From the NCBI GenBank assembly GCA_963676345.2, contig CAXXTS010000003.1, forward strand, positions 62,001 through 126,000: 64,000 nucleotides of DNA. The letters are read 5' to 3'. Under the pieces are notes generated by a model, which searched no databases, was not told where the DNA came from, and saw only the letters and a program-made list of their open reading frames with translations. The translations under genes and the position numbers were made by a program. This document shows positions 54,040-62,284 of the stretch, piece after piece. The number at the start of each line of letters is the position of its first letter. Positions within the stretch are counted from its first letter, which is position 1. The stretch is from G963665925 sp963676345. GTDB lineage: Bacteria; Bacillota; Clostridia; Peptostreptococcales; Acidaminobacteraceae.

Positions 54040-55362
54040 TTAGTCAAGTACGTCCAGTTCTAATAGGTGATTCAGAAGACGCTTTGACAGATCTGCATTT
54101 TCCAAAGTTATTGAAAACAAATCTTTTTTAAATTTTAGTGTATGGTCATCCAGAGCGTATTGCAGCTTGCCTTGTGCAAATCCGGTGCCAGATTCATATT
54201 CGGATTCAAGTTCAATATGTACTGTATACCTATTTTTCTGAGCGTCATAAGACCAGCTATCATACATCGGGGTAATGCTAAGAGCAGTTTTTTCAACAGA
54301 TTCAAGTTCCGAAACAAGTCCCTGAAGTATGTAGAGCACTGCTTTTTCATCCGGATGGGTCAGTGCATCAATTTGGCTGGCATAATGAGGTGCTTGCTTG
54401 TCTGGATCATATTGCATGCGCCTCACATAATCGCTGAGTTTTTTAAAAGACAGTGTATCGTAAGGGTAGTAGCCCCCTTTGCGAATTGTGTGGTCTTTGT
54501 ATTCCAGTGTGATGGTTGCAGACTCAGCATCTAGTATGCTCTGGCTAGTCGATAAATCTTCTTTTGCACTTAGAAAATCTGTCTCGTTTTTCATATAATC
54601 TTGTAGGGTTTCAAACTCTCCTTTGGAGAGGGACCGATTGTTTATAATGACATTGGTTTTCTTTTCGCCATCTCCTGAATCTGCTTCATAATCAGGGACT
54701 CTGTCAAAGGTTTCAGACACGACTTCGTCTTGGGTTACTGTAATGAAAAATCCATATTCAGCAGTTCCGCCTTGAAATATCAGGCGCTCAAGGGTCTCTT
54801 CAGATGTGTCCTGATTTTCTTCTATTTCAACTTCTGGTTGGGGTATGGATTCATATGCCGTATGTTCAAAGTCTAGACTAAAGGGTGCTGCAATCATAAG
54901 TCCACCCAGTAAAAGTGCATAAAATCGCCAAATACGGGTTTGTGTTTTTTCTGAGAACCCCTCTTGGTTACGTCTAAGAAATTTGATTAATTCAGTGACA
55001 AGACCGACTATGCCTGCTGGAAGGGTCATGAGGATGACAATGTAAATGGAAACGAGAGCTTCCCATCCGGCGTAGTCGATACAGGAAAACAGGCCGGCAA
55101 TAAAGGACGATGCAATCAGGGCCATCTCTGTAATGAGAAAGGCTTGAGATGCACCAAGAAAGCCAAGCAGAACCACAAAAATATTGAGTGTAACTGCAAG
55201 AAGGTAAGTTGGTAGCACACTTGCACTGACTTGAGCACCTGCCAAAGCGCCTACTCCAAGCGAAAGTGAAATGGCAATTAAGACAAGCGCGGAACTCTTG
55301 AGCCAAACCAGAATCCATTTCACTTTGAACTTGGGTGGCAAATTGTCGAGCAGTTTCATCAT
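54040..55362 (-). CDS. Hypothetical multi-pass membrane protein with extracytoplasmic domain
   Basis: A 440-residue protein that I do not recognise. Residues 20-130 contain about four hydrophobic helices, a fifth lies near 150-170, and the remaining 270 residues are soluble, acidic and beta-rich, with a repeated strand pattern (ATITLEYKDHTIRKGGYYPY, YTVHIELESEYESG). No catalytic motif is visible. I use the ATG at 55362, six bases after GAGGAGG; an ATG at 55377 overlaps that site. Upstream of the zinc-ribbon gene in a likely two-gene operon. Confidence 0.6.
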   Translation of the reverse strand: MMKLLDNLPPKFKVKWILVWLKSSALVLIAISLSLGVGALAGAQVSASVLPTYLLAVTLNIFVVLLGFLGASQAFLITEMALIASSFIAGLFSCIDYAGWEALVSIYIVILMTLPAGIVGLVTELIKFLRRNQEGFSEKTQTRIWRFYALLLGGLMIAAPFSLDFEHTAYESIPQPEVEIEENQDTSEETLERLIFQGGTAEYGFFITVTQDEVVSETFDRVPDYEADSGDGEKKTNVIINNRSLSKGEFETLQDYMKNETDFLSAKEDLSTSQSILDAESATITLEYKDHTIRKGGYYPYDTLSFKKLSDYVRRMQYDPDKQAPHYASQIDALTHPDEKAVLYILQGLVSELESVEKTALSITPMYDSWSYDAQKNRYTVHIELESEYESGTGFAQGKLQYALDDHTLKFKKDLFSITLENADLSKRLLNHLLELDVLD

Positions 55363-55569
55363 TGTAGTCCTCCTCATCGTGTCATATGTTGTTTATCTAT
55401 TTGATTTTTGGTTTGTTTCATTTACGAATTTCATATGTAATGGTATTAACTTAAATTATACCCGATTTATTCATAAAATTCCCTAGTATATGCATACTGC
55501 ACAGAATAATATGCAAATAAGGTTTGAAAATGGGATTTCTTAAAAGGTTTTACGAACGGGGCTGTATAG

Positions 55570-55712
55570 AAGAAAGTCCTGACTTCAAATAGTGAATATT
55601 TAATTGGCTTGTGCATAAATGTTAAAGGGTGATTTGAAAGGACATTTAGCAGTTGTATTAAGGTGTTAACCGATTATAAATAAGTGCAGTTCTTATAAAG
55701 AAAGTCCTGACT
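55570..55712 (+). repeat. Two 15-bp direct repeats before the second three-domain regulator
   Basis: AAGAAAGTCCTGACT occurs at 55570-55584 and 55698-55712, 128 bp apart, in the 452-bp gap between 55362 and 55815. The rest of the gap is AT-rich with no gene seen. The second copy is about 100 bp before the regulator start, so the repeat may be an operator. Confidence 0.5.
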
Positions 55713-55814
55713 GCGGGGAGGCTTAGTAAATTTTACTTAAGGCTTTGTGGTATAATAATGCTCAGAGTATGAATAAATGGACAGTTGGAAAAGACAGAAT
55801 CAGGAGTGCTGAAT

Positions 55815-57119
55815 ATGCTAAAAATTGGCATTATAGGAGCAATCGATACAGTAGATGTCATTTTACAGGTCGCTGAAGAGTTTGCCAGCCAAGCAGAATT
55901 TAAAGCATACAAATACATAGATAAGGCTGAGACAGTGGCCTTGACTCAACAGAGTCAAGAAGAATGTGACATTTTGCTTTTTTCAGGCCAATCGCCCTAT
56001 ATGCAGTGCTACTTGGCGGGAATATTGAGTAAGCGTGCTGTGTATATTCCCCGAACGGGAACGAGTCTTTATAAATCATTTTGGCAGATTCGAGAAGACG
56101 GCATTGACCTTAAAAGGCTAAGTGCTGATGCCTTGCCTGAGAAAGAAATTGTTGAAGCGGCAGATGAACTTGGCATTGCGCTTCAGGGCGTTTTTATAAA
56201 TACCTTAGATTTTACGAAAAACTTTTCGAATCAAGACCTAATGGCCTATCATTTAGACTTGTGGAAGGCAGGGAAAATAGATGCCGCTATAACCGGTTTT
56301 ACAAAAGTCTATGAGATCCTTCGTGCTCAAGGGGTTGCCGTTTATAAAATGTATCCGACCAAGGCGCTAATTAGAGAGTATATTACAAAGGTGCTGCTTC
56401 TTGGTGAAGTCAGCCATGTAAAAAAAATGCAGACAGCTGTACAAGTGGTCAGACTTCGGATACTCAATGACCGAAACCTCACGAAATATGATTTTCACAC
56501 AATTCGAAATGAACTGGAAAGCACCCTTATCGCATATACAAAAGAAAACCTGGGTTCTTTATTCCCCAGCGGGAAAGATGAATACCTCATTTTTACAAAC
56601 CGCGGGGCCATCGAACCGATTTATGGCTTTGGGTCATTCAAAAAGGACTGGACCAAGGGGCAGCGCGAGAGCGTGGTACTCTCATCTGGAATTGGGTACG
56701 GGGCCAATGTCCATGAAGCAGAAGTAAATGCCCGTATGGCACTGGATCATGCAATGAGTAAACCCGTTGATTGTTCATTTATGCTAGATGAACGCGGGAA
56801 TGTAACAGGGCCGCTTACAGCGGATAATCAAATGGTTTTAACTTATGATATGGCGGCGGGACGTGACGCAAATGTGCGTGATATTTCGGAAAAAGCTTCA
56901 ATCAGCGCTACGTATATATCCAAATTAAAGGCCTTGATTGAAAAGCTGGGACGAAGTGAGCTGGACTCACATGATGTATCAAGCATGCTGGGAATTAGCG
57001 ACAGAACAGCGCGACGCATTTTAGGCGGGCTTGTCAATGCGGGGTATGGCGAGGTGATTCATACTCAGAGTAAGGCCCGTACGGGTAGACCAAGAAAAAT
57101 ATATAAAATCAACTTATAG
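55815..57119 (+). CDS. Three-domain transcriptional regulator with nucleotidyl-cyclase-like core (paralogue 2)
   Basis: A 434-residue protein with the same plan as the protein at 14868-16220. Residues 1-115 are a Rossmann-like sensor (LKIGIIGAIDTVDVIL, ECDILLFSGQSPYMQCY). Residues 195-345 contain DEYLIFTNRGAIEPIYGFGS and SSGIGYGANVHEAEVNARMA, again like the GTP cyclohydrolase III/GGDEF fold but without a GGDEF motif. Residues 355-434 hold helix-turn-helix elements (VRDISEKASISATYISKLKA; SSMLGISDRTARRILGGLVN) and end GRPRKIYKINL. It lies upstream of abgT-abgA-abgB on the same strand, its likely targets. ATG 55815 follows AGGAG at a spacing of eight. Confidence 0.65.
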   Translation: MLKIGIIGAIDTVDVILQVAEEFASQAEFKAYKYIDKAETVALTQQSQEECDILLFSGQSPYMQCYLAGILSKRAVYIPRTGTSLYKSFWQIREDGIDLKRLSADALPEKEIVEAADELGIALQGVFINTLDFTKNFSNQDLMAYHLDLWKAGKIDAAITGFTKVYEILRAQGVAVYKMYPTKALIREYITKVLLLGEVSHVKKMQTAVQVVRLRILNDRNLTKYDFHTIRNELESTLIAYTKENLGSLFPSGKDEYLIFTNRGAIEPIYGFGSFKKDWTKGQRESVVLSSGIGYGANVHEAEVNARMALDHAMSKPVDCSFMLDERGNVTGPLTADNQMVLTYDMAAGRDANVRDISEKASISATYISKLKALIEKLGRSELDSHDVSSMLGISDRTARRILGGLVNAGYGEVIHTQSKARTGRPRKIYKINL

Positions 57120-57120
57120 A

Positions 57121-57151
57121 ATTGCGCCGAAACTTTCGGCGCAATTTTTTT
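57121..57151 (+). terminator. Intrinsic terminator after the regulator gene
   Basis: ATTGCGCCGAA pairs with TTCGGCGCAAT across ACT and is followed by seven T, directly after the stop codon. The 265 bp that follow to abgT are very AT-rich; a TAGAAT -10-like box near 57329 is the only weak promoter hint. Confidence 0.85.
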
Positions 57152-57415
57152 ATGCATAAACGACCTGAAAATATTCTAAATTCTGAAAATTTAATAAAAA
57201 AATTTTGCACTCAATTATAATTGTAAAACCCTTTTATATCAGTGAGTATAGCGGTATATGATCAGTGAGCTTAATTTGTTAAAAAAATAACTTTAAGAAA
57301 ATGACTGAAAATATAGAAAGTTTGGTGTAGAATAATATCAGGCAATGCCGAAACAAGACCGAAACACCTGCAGGAAGTTTTGTGTTCAACTACACTAAAA
57401 AAAGGGGGAATTAAA

Positions 57416-58981
57416 GTGCCAGCCCAAAAAAAGGAAAAGAATGTTCAAGAAAATGGAGCAGCCTTAGAGAAAGAAACCTTGACCTTCAAAATGCTGAAAA
57501 AAGTCGAGGTTGCTGGAAACAAATTGCCGGATCCATTTATTTTATTTGTTGGCTTGGTGGGGCTTGTCATCGTTATATCATTCATACTTTCAAACATGGG
57601 AGTACAAGCTATGCATCCTGTAAAGGGAGAGTCTGTTGCAGTTCGTAACTTGCTGAGCAGAGAAGGCTTCGACTACATGATTCGAAATATGCTGAGCAAT
57701 TTCACAGGCTTTAGGCCTCTGGGGCTTGTCTTATCTATGATGCTGGGTATTGGACTGGCTGAAAAAGCAGGTCTTATGAGCTCTTTCATGAGAAAGTTCA
57801 TCCTTGGCGCACCTGAGAAGCTGCTGATCATGGCTGTATTTTTAATTGGTATTTGCGGTAACATCGCATCAGATGCAGCCGTAATCATTGTTCCACCACT
57901 TGCGGGCGCAGTATTTTACGGCGCAAAGAAAAATCCGCTTGCCGGTGTGGCTGCCGGATATGCAGCTGCCTGTGCTGGATTCACTGCGAACCTGGTTATT
58001 GCCGGTACAGATGCGCTGCTCGCAGGAATCACAGAAGAAGCAGCGCACATCATTGACCCGACCATTACAACTTCGCCACTGGTTAATTACTATTTCATGT
58101 TTGCTTCCACGCTGATATTGACGGTTGCCGGTACATGGATTACAAAACATTATGTTGAAAAGCAGGTGGGCGAGTATGTACCTGAAGCAGGTCTTGAGAC
58201 AGGTGTGCAAGATTTTGAGCTCACAACCGATGAGCAAAAGGGCCTTAGAAGTGCGGGCATTGCAACCTTGTTGTACTGGGGCGCAATTATTGCTGTTATG
58301 ATTCCAAAATCATCTATCCTAAGAGGGGCAAACGGCGGTATCACGAATGGTTTGTTTATAAAAGGTATCATTCCCTTTATTTTATTCTGGTTTATCTTTG
58401 TAGCCATTGCGTATGGTAAAAAGGTGGGCACCATTGCTAAAGCTGAAGACGTTCCAAAGCTGATGACAAAAGCCATTGAAGAAATGGCGGGTTATATCGT
58501 CTTCGTATTTGTCATTGCACAGTTTGTCAGCTTCTTCAACTGGACGAATTTAGGTCTGGTCTTAGCAGTTAAAATGGGGGATGTTTTAAAGGCATCCGGT
58601 TTTACAGGATTCCCGATGGTTGTAAGCGTGGTTGTGGTGATAATGGTTGTTAACATATTCCTCGGAAGCGGTTCTGCAAAATGGGCGCTCTTATCACCGG
58701 TTTTCGTACCCATGTTTATGATGCTGGACTATTCGCCGGAGTTTGCACAACTTGCCTATAGAATTGGCGATTCAACAACCAATGCTATTTCGCCTTTATT
58801 TCCTTACATTGCAATTGTACTTGGCTTTATGCAAAAATATAAGAAGGACGCTGGACTGGGCACCTTGTTTGCGCTGATGATGCCTTATACTATTGGATTC
58901 GGTTTAATCTGGATTATCCAACTTGCAGTTTGGTTCTATTTCAAGCTGCCACTTGGACCAGGCGCAAGTGTATTTATGTAA
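57416..58981 (+). CDS. abgT: AbgT family transporter (p-aminobenzoyl-glutamate carrier)
   Basis: A 521-residue carrier with about eleven to twelve helices. EVAGNKLPDPFILFVGLVGL, GICGNIASDAAVIIVPPLAG, AACAGFTANLVIAGTDALLA and the late RIGDSTTNAISPLFPYIAIV are diagnostic of AbgT. In E. coli the protein imports p-aminobenzoyl-glutamate, a folate breakdown product; relatives also export sulfonamides. Here the genes for AbgA and AbgB follow, so import is favoured. GTG 57416 follows AAGGGGG; the longer frame from 57380 is less likely. Confidence 0.93.
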   Translation: MPAQKKEKNVQENGAALEKETLTFKMLKKVEVAGNKLPDPFILFVGLVGLVIVISFILSNMGVQAMHPVKGESVAVRNLLSREGFDYMIRNMLSNFTGFRPLGLVLSMMLGIGLAEKAGLMSSFMRKFILGAPEKLLIMAVFLIGICGNIASDAAVIIVPPLAGAVFYGAKKNPLAGVAAGYAAACAGFTANLVIAGTDALLAGITEEAAHIIDPTITTSPLVNYYFMFASTLILTVAGTWITKHYVEKQVGEYVPEAGLETGVQDFELTTDEQKGLRSAGIATLLYWGAIIAVMIPKSSILRGANGGITNGLFIKGIIPFILFWFIFVAIAYGKKVGTIAKAEDVPKLMTKAIEEMAGYIVFVFVIAQFVSFFNWTNLGLVLAVKMGDVLKASGFTGFPMVVSVVVVIMVVNIFLGSGSAKWALLSPVFVPMFMMLDYSPEFAQLAYRIGDSTTNAISPLFPYIAIVLGFMQKYKKDAGLGTLFALMMPYTIGFGLIWIIQLAVWFYFKLPLGPGASVFM

Positions 58982-59001
58982 GTAAAGGCAGTTGGTAATT
59001 T

Positions 59002-59037
59002 GGAACTGTTCTATAACGACAGTTATGGAACAGTTCC
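59002..59037 (+). other. Intercistronic hairpin after abgT
   Basis: GGAACTGTTC (59002-59011) pairs with 59028-59037 with an inner ATAAC/GTTAT helix. No T tail follows, so it may stabilise or punctuate the abgT message rather than end it. Confidence 0.5.
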
Positions 59038-59061
59038 TATATAGAGAGATAGAGAACATAT

Positions 59062-59085
59062 CCATGGCGCTTAGCCATGGTTTTT
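59062..59085 (+). terminator. Attenuator-like hairpin before abgA
   Basis: CCATGGC-GCTTA-GCCATGG followed by TTTTT lies just before the abgA ribosome site. It would reduce read-through from abgT, giving more carrier than hydrolase message. Confidence 0.55.
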
Positions 59086-59101
59086 AAGAGGAGATATGAA
59101 T

Positions 59102-60403
59102 ATGGAACAGAGTTTAGAGCAGGTCATTCAGAGTGTATTTGATCATGTCATTGAATACCGAAGAGATTTTCACAAGTATCCAGAGGTGGGGTGGACTGAG
59201 TTTCGTACCGCTTCAAAAATTGCACGTCGCCTGAGTGAGTTAGGCTATGCGGTTGAACTCGGAAAATCCGTTATTCGTAAAGAGAGCAGAATGGGTCTGC
59301 CGAGTGAACTGGAGCTAGAGGCACACTATGAAAGAGCACTTGAACAAGGCGCAGATACTGCGTTTCTTGACGATCTAAAAGGTGGATATACAGGGGTTGT
59401 TGGAACCCTAAAGTTTGGCGAAGGCCCCGTAGTGGCGCTTCGGTTTGATATAGATGCACTCAAGGTAAATGAATGTAAAGAAGACAATCACTTTCCTGCT
59501 AAGGCGGGATTTTTATCCATAAATGAAGGCGTTATGCATTCGTGCGGACACGACACCCACGCTGCTATTGGGCTGGGGGTTGCAGAAGCAATTGTGAAAC
59601 TTGGAGACAAGCACTTTAGTGCAGGGACCTTGAAGCTTGTGTTTCAGCCAGCAGAAGAAGGCGTTCGGGGTGCGAAGAGCATGGTCGATGCAGGGGTTCT
59701 TGATGATGTTGATTATGTCATTTCGGGTCATATGATGGCAATGAAGTCTGGTGTATTGGTTTGTGGTGCAGGTGGTTTTATGGCTACAACCAAACTGGAT
59801 GTAACCTATAAAGGGCTGTCTGCACATGCAGGTGCGGGCCCTCAGGAAGGTAAAAATTCAATGCTTGCTGCATGCAGTGCAGTGCTGAATTTAAATGCAA
59901 TTCCACGACATGCAGAAGGGGCTAGCCGGGTGAATGTTGGGCTCCTGCAAGCGGGTTCAGATAGAAATGTGATAGCAGAAGACAGCTTTATGAAACTCGA
60001 AATACGTGGAGAAACCAATGCCATCAATCAGTATGTTGAGGCGTATGCGCTGCGTATTATAAAAAGCGCAGCCCAAATGCATGATGTGCGGTTTGAAATT
60101 CAGCAGATGGGTGCAGCACCGAGCGGGAAGCCAACTCAGGAACTGGTATCACGGATACAGCGTGTAAGTGAAAAACTGGGTGTTTTTGATGATATTCAAG
60201 AATGGTCCGATGATGCGACAGGCAGCGAGGACTTTATGTATATGATGAACCATGTTCAGGATCAAGGTGGACAAGGTGCATATTTCATTGTCGGGTCAGA
60301 CAAGGTGACGGGTCACCATACCTCAAATTTTGATATTCAGGAGGCAGATGTCATTAAAGCTGTTCACTTGTATGTGGGACTCGTAGATGACTTGCTCGCT
60401 TAA
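59102..60403 (+). CDS. abgA: p-Aminobenzoyl-glutamate hydrolase subunit A-like M20 amidohydrolase
   Basis: A 433-residue M20 hydrolase. RDFHKYPEVGWTEFRTASKI is the N-terminal mark, with an AbgA-type insertion at residues 55-85 before LRFDIDALKVNE. Zinc ligands are in MHSCGHDTHAAIGLG near residue 142, the catalytic glutamate in FQPAEEGVRGAKSMV, and lid residues in SAHAGAGPQEGKN. In E. coli AbgA and AbgB form the enzyme that splits p-aminobenzoyl-glutamate into p-aminobenzoate and glutamate. ATG 59102 is eight bases after GAGGAG; ATG 59096 is too close. Confidence 0.9.
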   Translation: MEQSLEQVIQSVFDHVIEYRRDFHKYPEVGWTEFRTASKIARRLSELGYAVELGKSVIRKESRMGLPSELELEAHYERALEQGADTAFLDDLKGGYTGVVGTLKFGEGPVVALRFDIDALKVNECKEDNHFPAKAGFLSINEGVMHSCGHDTHAAIGLGVAEAIVKLGDKHFSAGTLKLVFQPAEEGVRGAKSMVDAGVLDDVDYVISGHMMAMKSGVLVCGAGGFMATTKLDVTYKGLSAHAGAGPQEGKNSMLAACSAVLNLNAIPRHAEGASRVNVGLLQAGSDRNVIAEDSFMKLEIRGETNAINQYVEAYALRIIKSAAQMHDVRFEIQQMGAAPSGKPTQELVSRIQRVSEKLGVFDDIQEWSDDATGSEDFMYMMNHVQDQGGQGAYFIVGSDKVTGHHTSNFDIQEADVIKAVHLYVGLVDDLLA

Positions 60404-60434
60404 ATGAAGTGAAAGTAGGAAGGGGTAAAAGCCG

Positions 60435-61727
60435 TTGAATGAGAGTAAGAGAAAAGCAGCACAATATATTGACGACCATAAGAAAGACTTCGCGCATTTA
60501 AGCGATCAGATTTGGACGTTCTCAGAAACGCGTTTTGAAGAAGTCCGTTCGGCGAATGTGCTCTGTGACACCTTAAAAAAAGAGGCCTTTGAAATTGAAA
60601 GTGGGATTGGTGGAATGCCTACAGCCTTTATTGCGTCATATGGAAGCGGATCGCCGGTAATTGGTATACTCGCAGAGTATGATGCCCTTTCTGGTTTGAG
60701 TCAGAAAGCAGGTCATGGGGACAAGTGCCCGGTTGAAGAAGGTGGAAATGGACACGGATGCGGTCACAACTTATTGGGTGTGGGGTCGCTGGCAGCTGCA
60801 GTGGCTGTCAAAAATCACTTAGAAATGAACAAGGGCTCAGGCACCATTAGATTATACGGCTGTCCAGCAGAAGAAGGCGGTTCTGGGAAAGTATATATGG
60901 TACGTGCTGGCGCTTTTGATGATGTAGACATTGCACTGAGTTGGCACCCATTTGCTCAGAATGCCGTTTGGTCCGTATCGTCTTTGGCCAACTATCAAGT
61001 ATACTTTAGGTTTCATGGTAAAAGTGCCCATGCGGCGGCTTCTCCCCACCTTGGAAGGAGTGCACTCGATGCAGTAGAGCTGATGAATGTCGGTGTCAAC
61101 TACATGCGTGAGCATGTTGTACCTGAAGCCCGTATCCATTATGCCGTAACCAATACAGGTGGAACCGCACCCAATGTGGTACAGGCTGAAGCGGAAGTTT
61201 TGTACCTGATGCGTGCGCCTGAACTCAATCAAGTACAGGACATTTACGAGCGTGTGTGTGATATTGCAAGAGGTGCGGCCCTTATGACCCAAACACGATG
61301 TGAAATTGTCTTTGATAAGGCCTGCTCGAATGTGGTTCTCAATGACACGCTAAATAGAGTCTTGTATGAGAATTTGAAGAAAGTAGGTCCTGCAACCATA
61401 ACGACAGAAGATGAAGCCTATGCCAACAAAATTACCAAGACACTTTCCCCAAGTGATTTGGCTACAGAAGAAAACATGGTAAAAATGTATGCGCCTCAAC
61501 AGGGCTATAAAGTTGTGAAGGCCTTAAGAGGCAAAGTTCTTTCAGACCAGATTATTCCATATGAAGGTACAGCAGGTGTCCTGCCAGGTTCTACAGATGT
61601 TGGCGATGTCAGCTGGGTGGTACCAACAGCCCAAATTATAACATCATGCTATGCACTGGGACACCGGGCCACAGTTGGCAACTCACCGATCAGGGAAAAA
61701 TGGATTACGCCCATAAAGGCATGCTAA
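60435..61727 (+). CDS. abgB: p-Aminobenzoyl-glutamate hydrolase subunit B-like protein (3' frameshift)
   Basis: A 430-residue M20 protein. FSETRFEEVRSANVLC, AEYDALSGLSQKAGHGDKCP, GHGCGHNLLGVGSLAAA and the catalytic CPAEEGGSGKVY match AbgB, including the insertion between the two metal motifs. The family normally ends in a conserved GTPxHSWQ...AHKGMLxAAKAIA...CPIPxxVxP tail. That tail is present but in the -1 frame (61646-61879); the frame used here runs into the unrelated end HRATVGNSPIREKWITPIKA. A single base missing in the GGG at 61658-61660 explains it. TTG start 60435 follows GAAGGGG. Intact length would be about 481 residues. Confidence 0.87.
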   Translation: MNESKRKAAQYIDDHKKDFAHLSDQIWTFSETRFEEVRSANVLCDTLKKEAFEIESGIGGMPTAFIASYGSGSPVIGILAEYDALSGLSQKAGHGDKCPVEEGGNGHGCGHNLLGVGSLAAAVAVKNHLEMNKGSGTIRLYGCPAEEGGSGKVYMVRAGAFDDVDIALSWHPFAQNAVWSVSSLANYQVYFRFHGKSAHAAASPHLGRSALDAVELMNVGVNYMREHVVPEARIHYAVTNTGGTAPNVVQAEAEVLYLMRAPELNQVQDIYERVCDIARGAALMTQTRCEIVFDKACSNVVLNDTLNRVLYENLKKVGPATITTEDEAYANKITKTLSPSDLATEENMVKMYAPQQGYKVVKALRGKVLSDQIIPYEGTAGVLPGSTDVGDVSWVVPTAQIITSCYALGHRATVGNSPIREKWITPIKAC

Positions 61728-61879
61728 CTGCGGCTAAAGCCATAGCCTTGTCTGCTATTGATGTATTCGAATCTCCACAGGTCGTTATACAAGCAAAGGC
61801 AGAACTGAAAGATAGGTTAGACGGTCAAAGGTATGCATGTCCTATTCCAGAAAATGTTATTCCGAATATGGGCAAATGA
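61646..61879 (+). pseudogene. Out-of-frame C-terminal tail of AbgB
   Basis: This frame reads CTGTPGHSWQLTDQGK then AHKGMLTAAKAIALSA and CPIPENVIPNMGK, the normal end of AbgB. It has no ribosome site of its own and overlaps the end of the abgB frame. It shows that abgB has lost one base, either truly or in the assembly. Confidence 0.8.
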
Positions 61880-61952
61880 TCGTTTGCTTTACACTTTTTT
61901 TTCTGCTAAACTTAGCTTAGATTTCAACACTGCTATTTTAAAATTGAATATG

Positions 61953-62122
61953 TATCGTTATAGGTTCTCATTTTTGAGATTAAAAAGGAAAGAGGTGTAA
62001 TTCCTCTACAGCCCCCGTTACTGTAATGCGGACAAAATCCCTTATACCACTGTGATTAATTCATGGGAAGGTGGGAGAGTAGGTTGATGCTAAGTCAGGA
62101 GATTTGCCTGTAACAGAGTAAT
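61953..62122 (+). ncRNA. Cobalamin (B12) riboswitch
   Basis: The region has the ordered landmarks of the class: an early GGTTCTCATTTTTGAGA hairpin, GGAAAGAGGTG with TTCCTCTACAGCCCCCGTTA, CTGTAATGCGGAC, then ACCACTGTGA, GGGAAGGTGGGAGAGTAGG, GATGCTAAGTCAGGAGA and a closing TTGCCTGTAA. On binding adenosylcobalamin or a related corrinoid it would favour the terminator at 62231-62263 and shut off the secreted protein gene at 62852. It is on the plus strand, 73 bp after the abgB tail, and belongs to the downstream gene. Confidence 0.92.
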
Positions 62123-62230
62123 TAAGATCTTCGGGGTGAAGAATTGATGCGAGATAAGACCATATGCATTTAGGGCTACAAGCCATATTTGTAATAAAAG
62201 GTCAAATCAATCTATAACCAACAAAAATAT

Positions 62231-62263
62231 TCAACCGACGTTCAGTCGGTTGATTCTTTTTTT
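62231..62263 (+). terminator. Terminator of the riboswitch expression platform
   Basis: TCAACCGAC (62231-62239) pairs perfectly with GTCGGTTGA (62245-62253), followed by TTCTTTTTTT. It lies about 110 bp after the B12 aptamer and 590 bp before the controlled gene. Confidence 0.85.
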
Positions 62264-62284
62264 GCGGAAAAGACAAAGAAATGC

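Noticed and set aside
14868..57119. Calling the two three-domain regulators diguanylate cyclases
   Set aside because: Neither has a GGDEF or GGEEF active site; only the fold-like strand and EA-NA element are shared.
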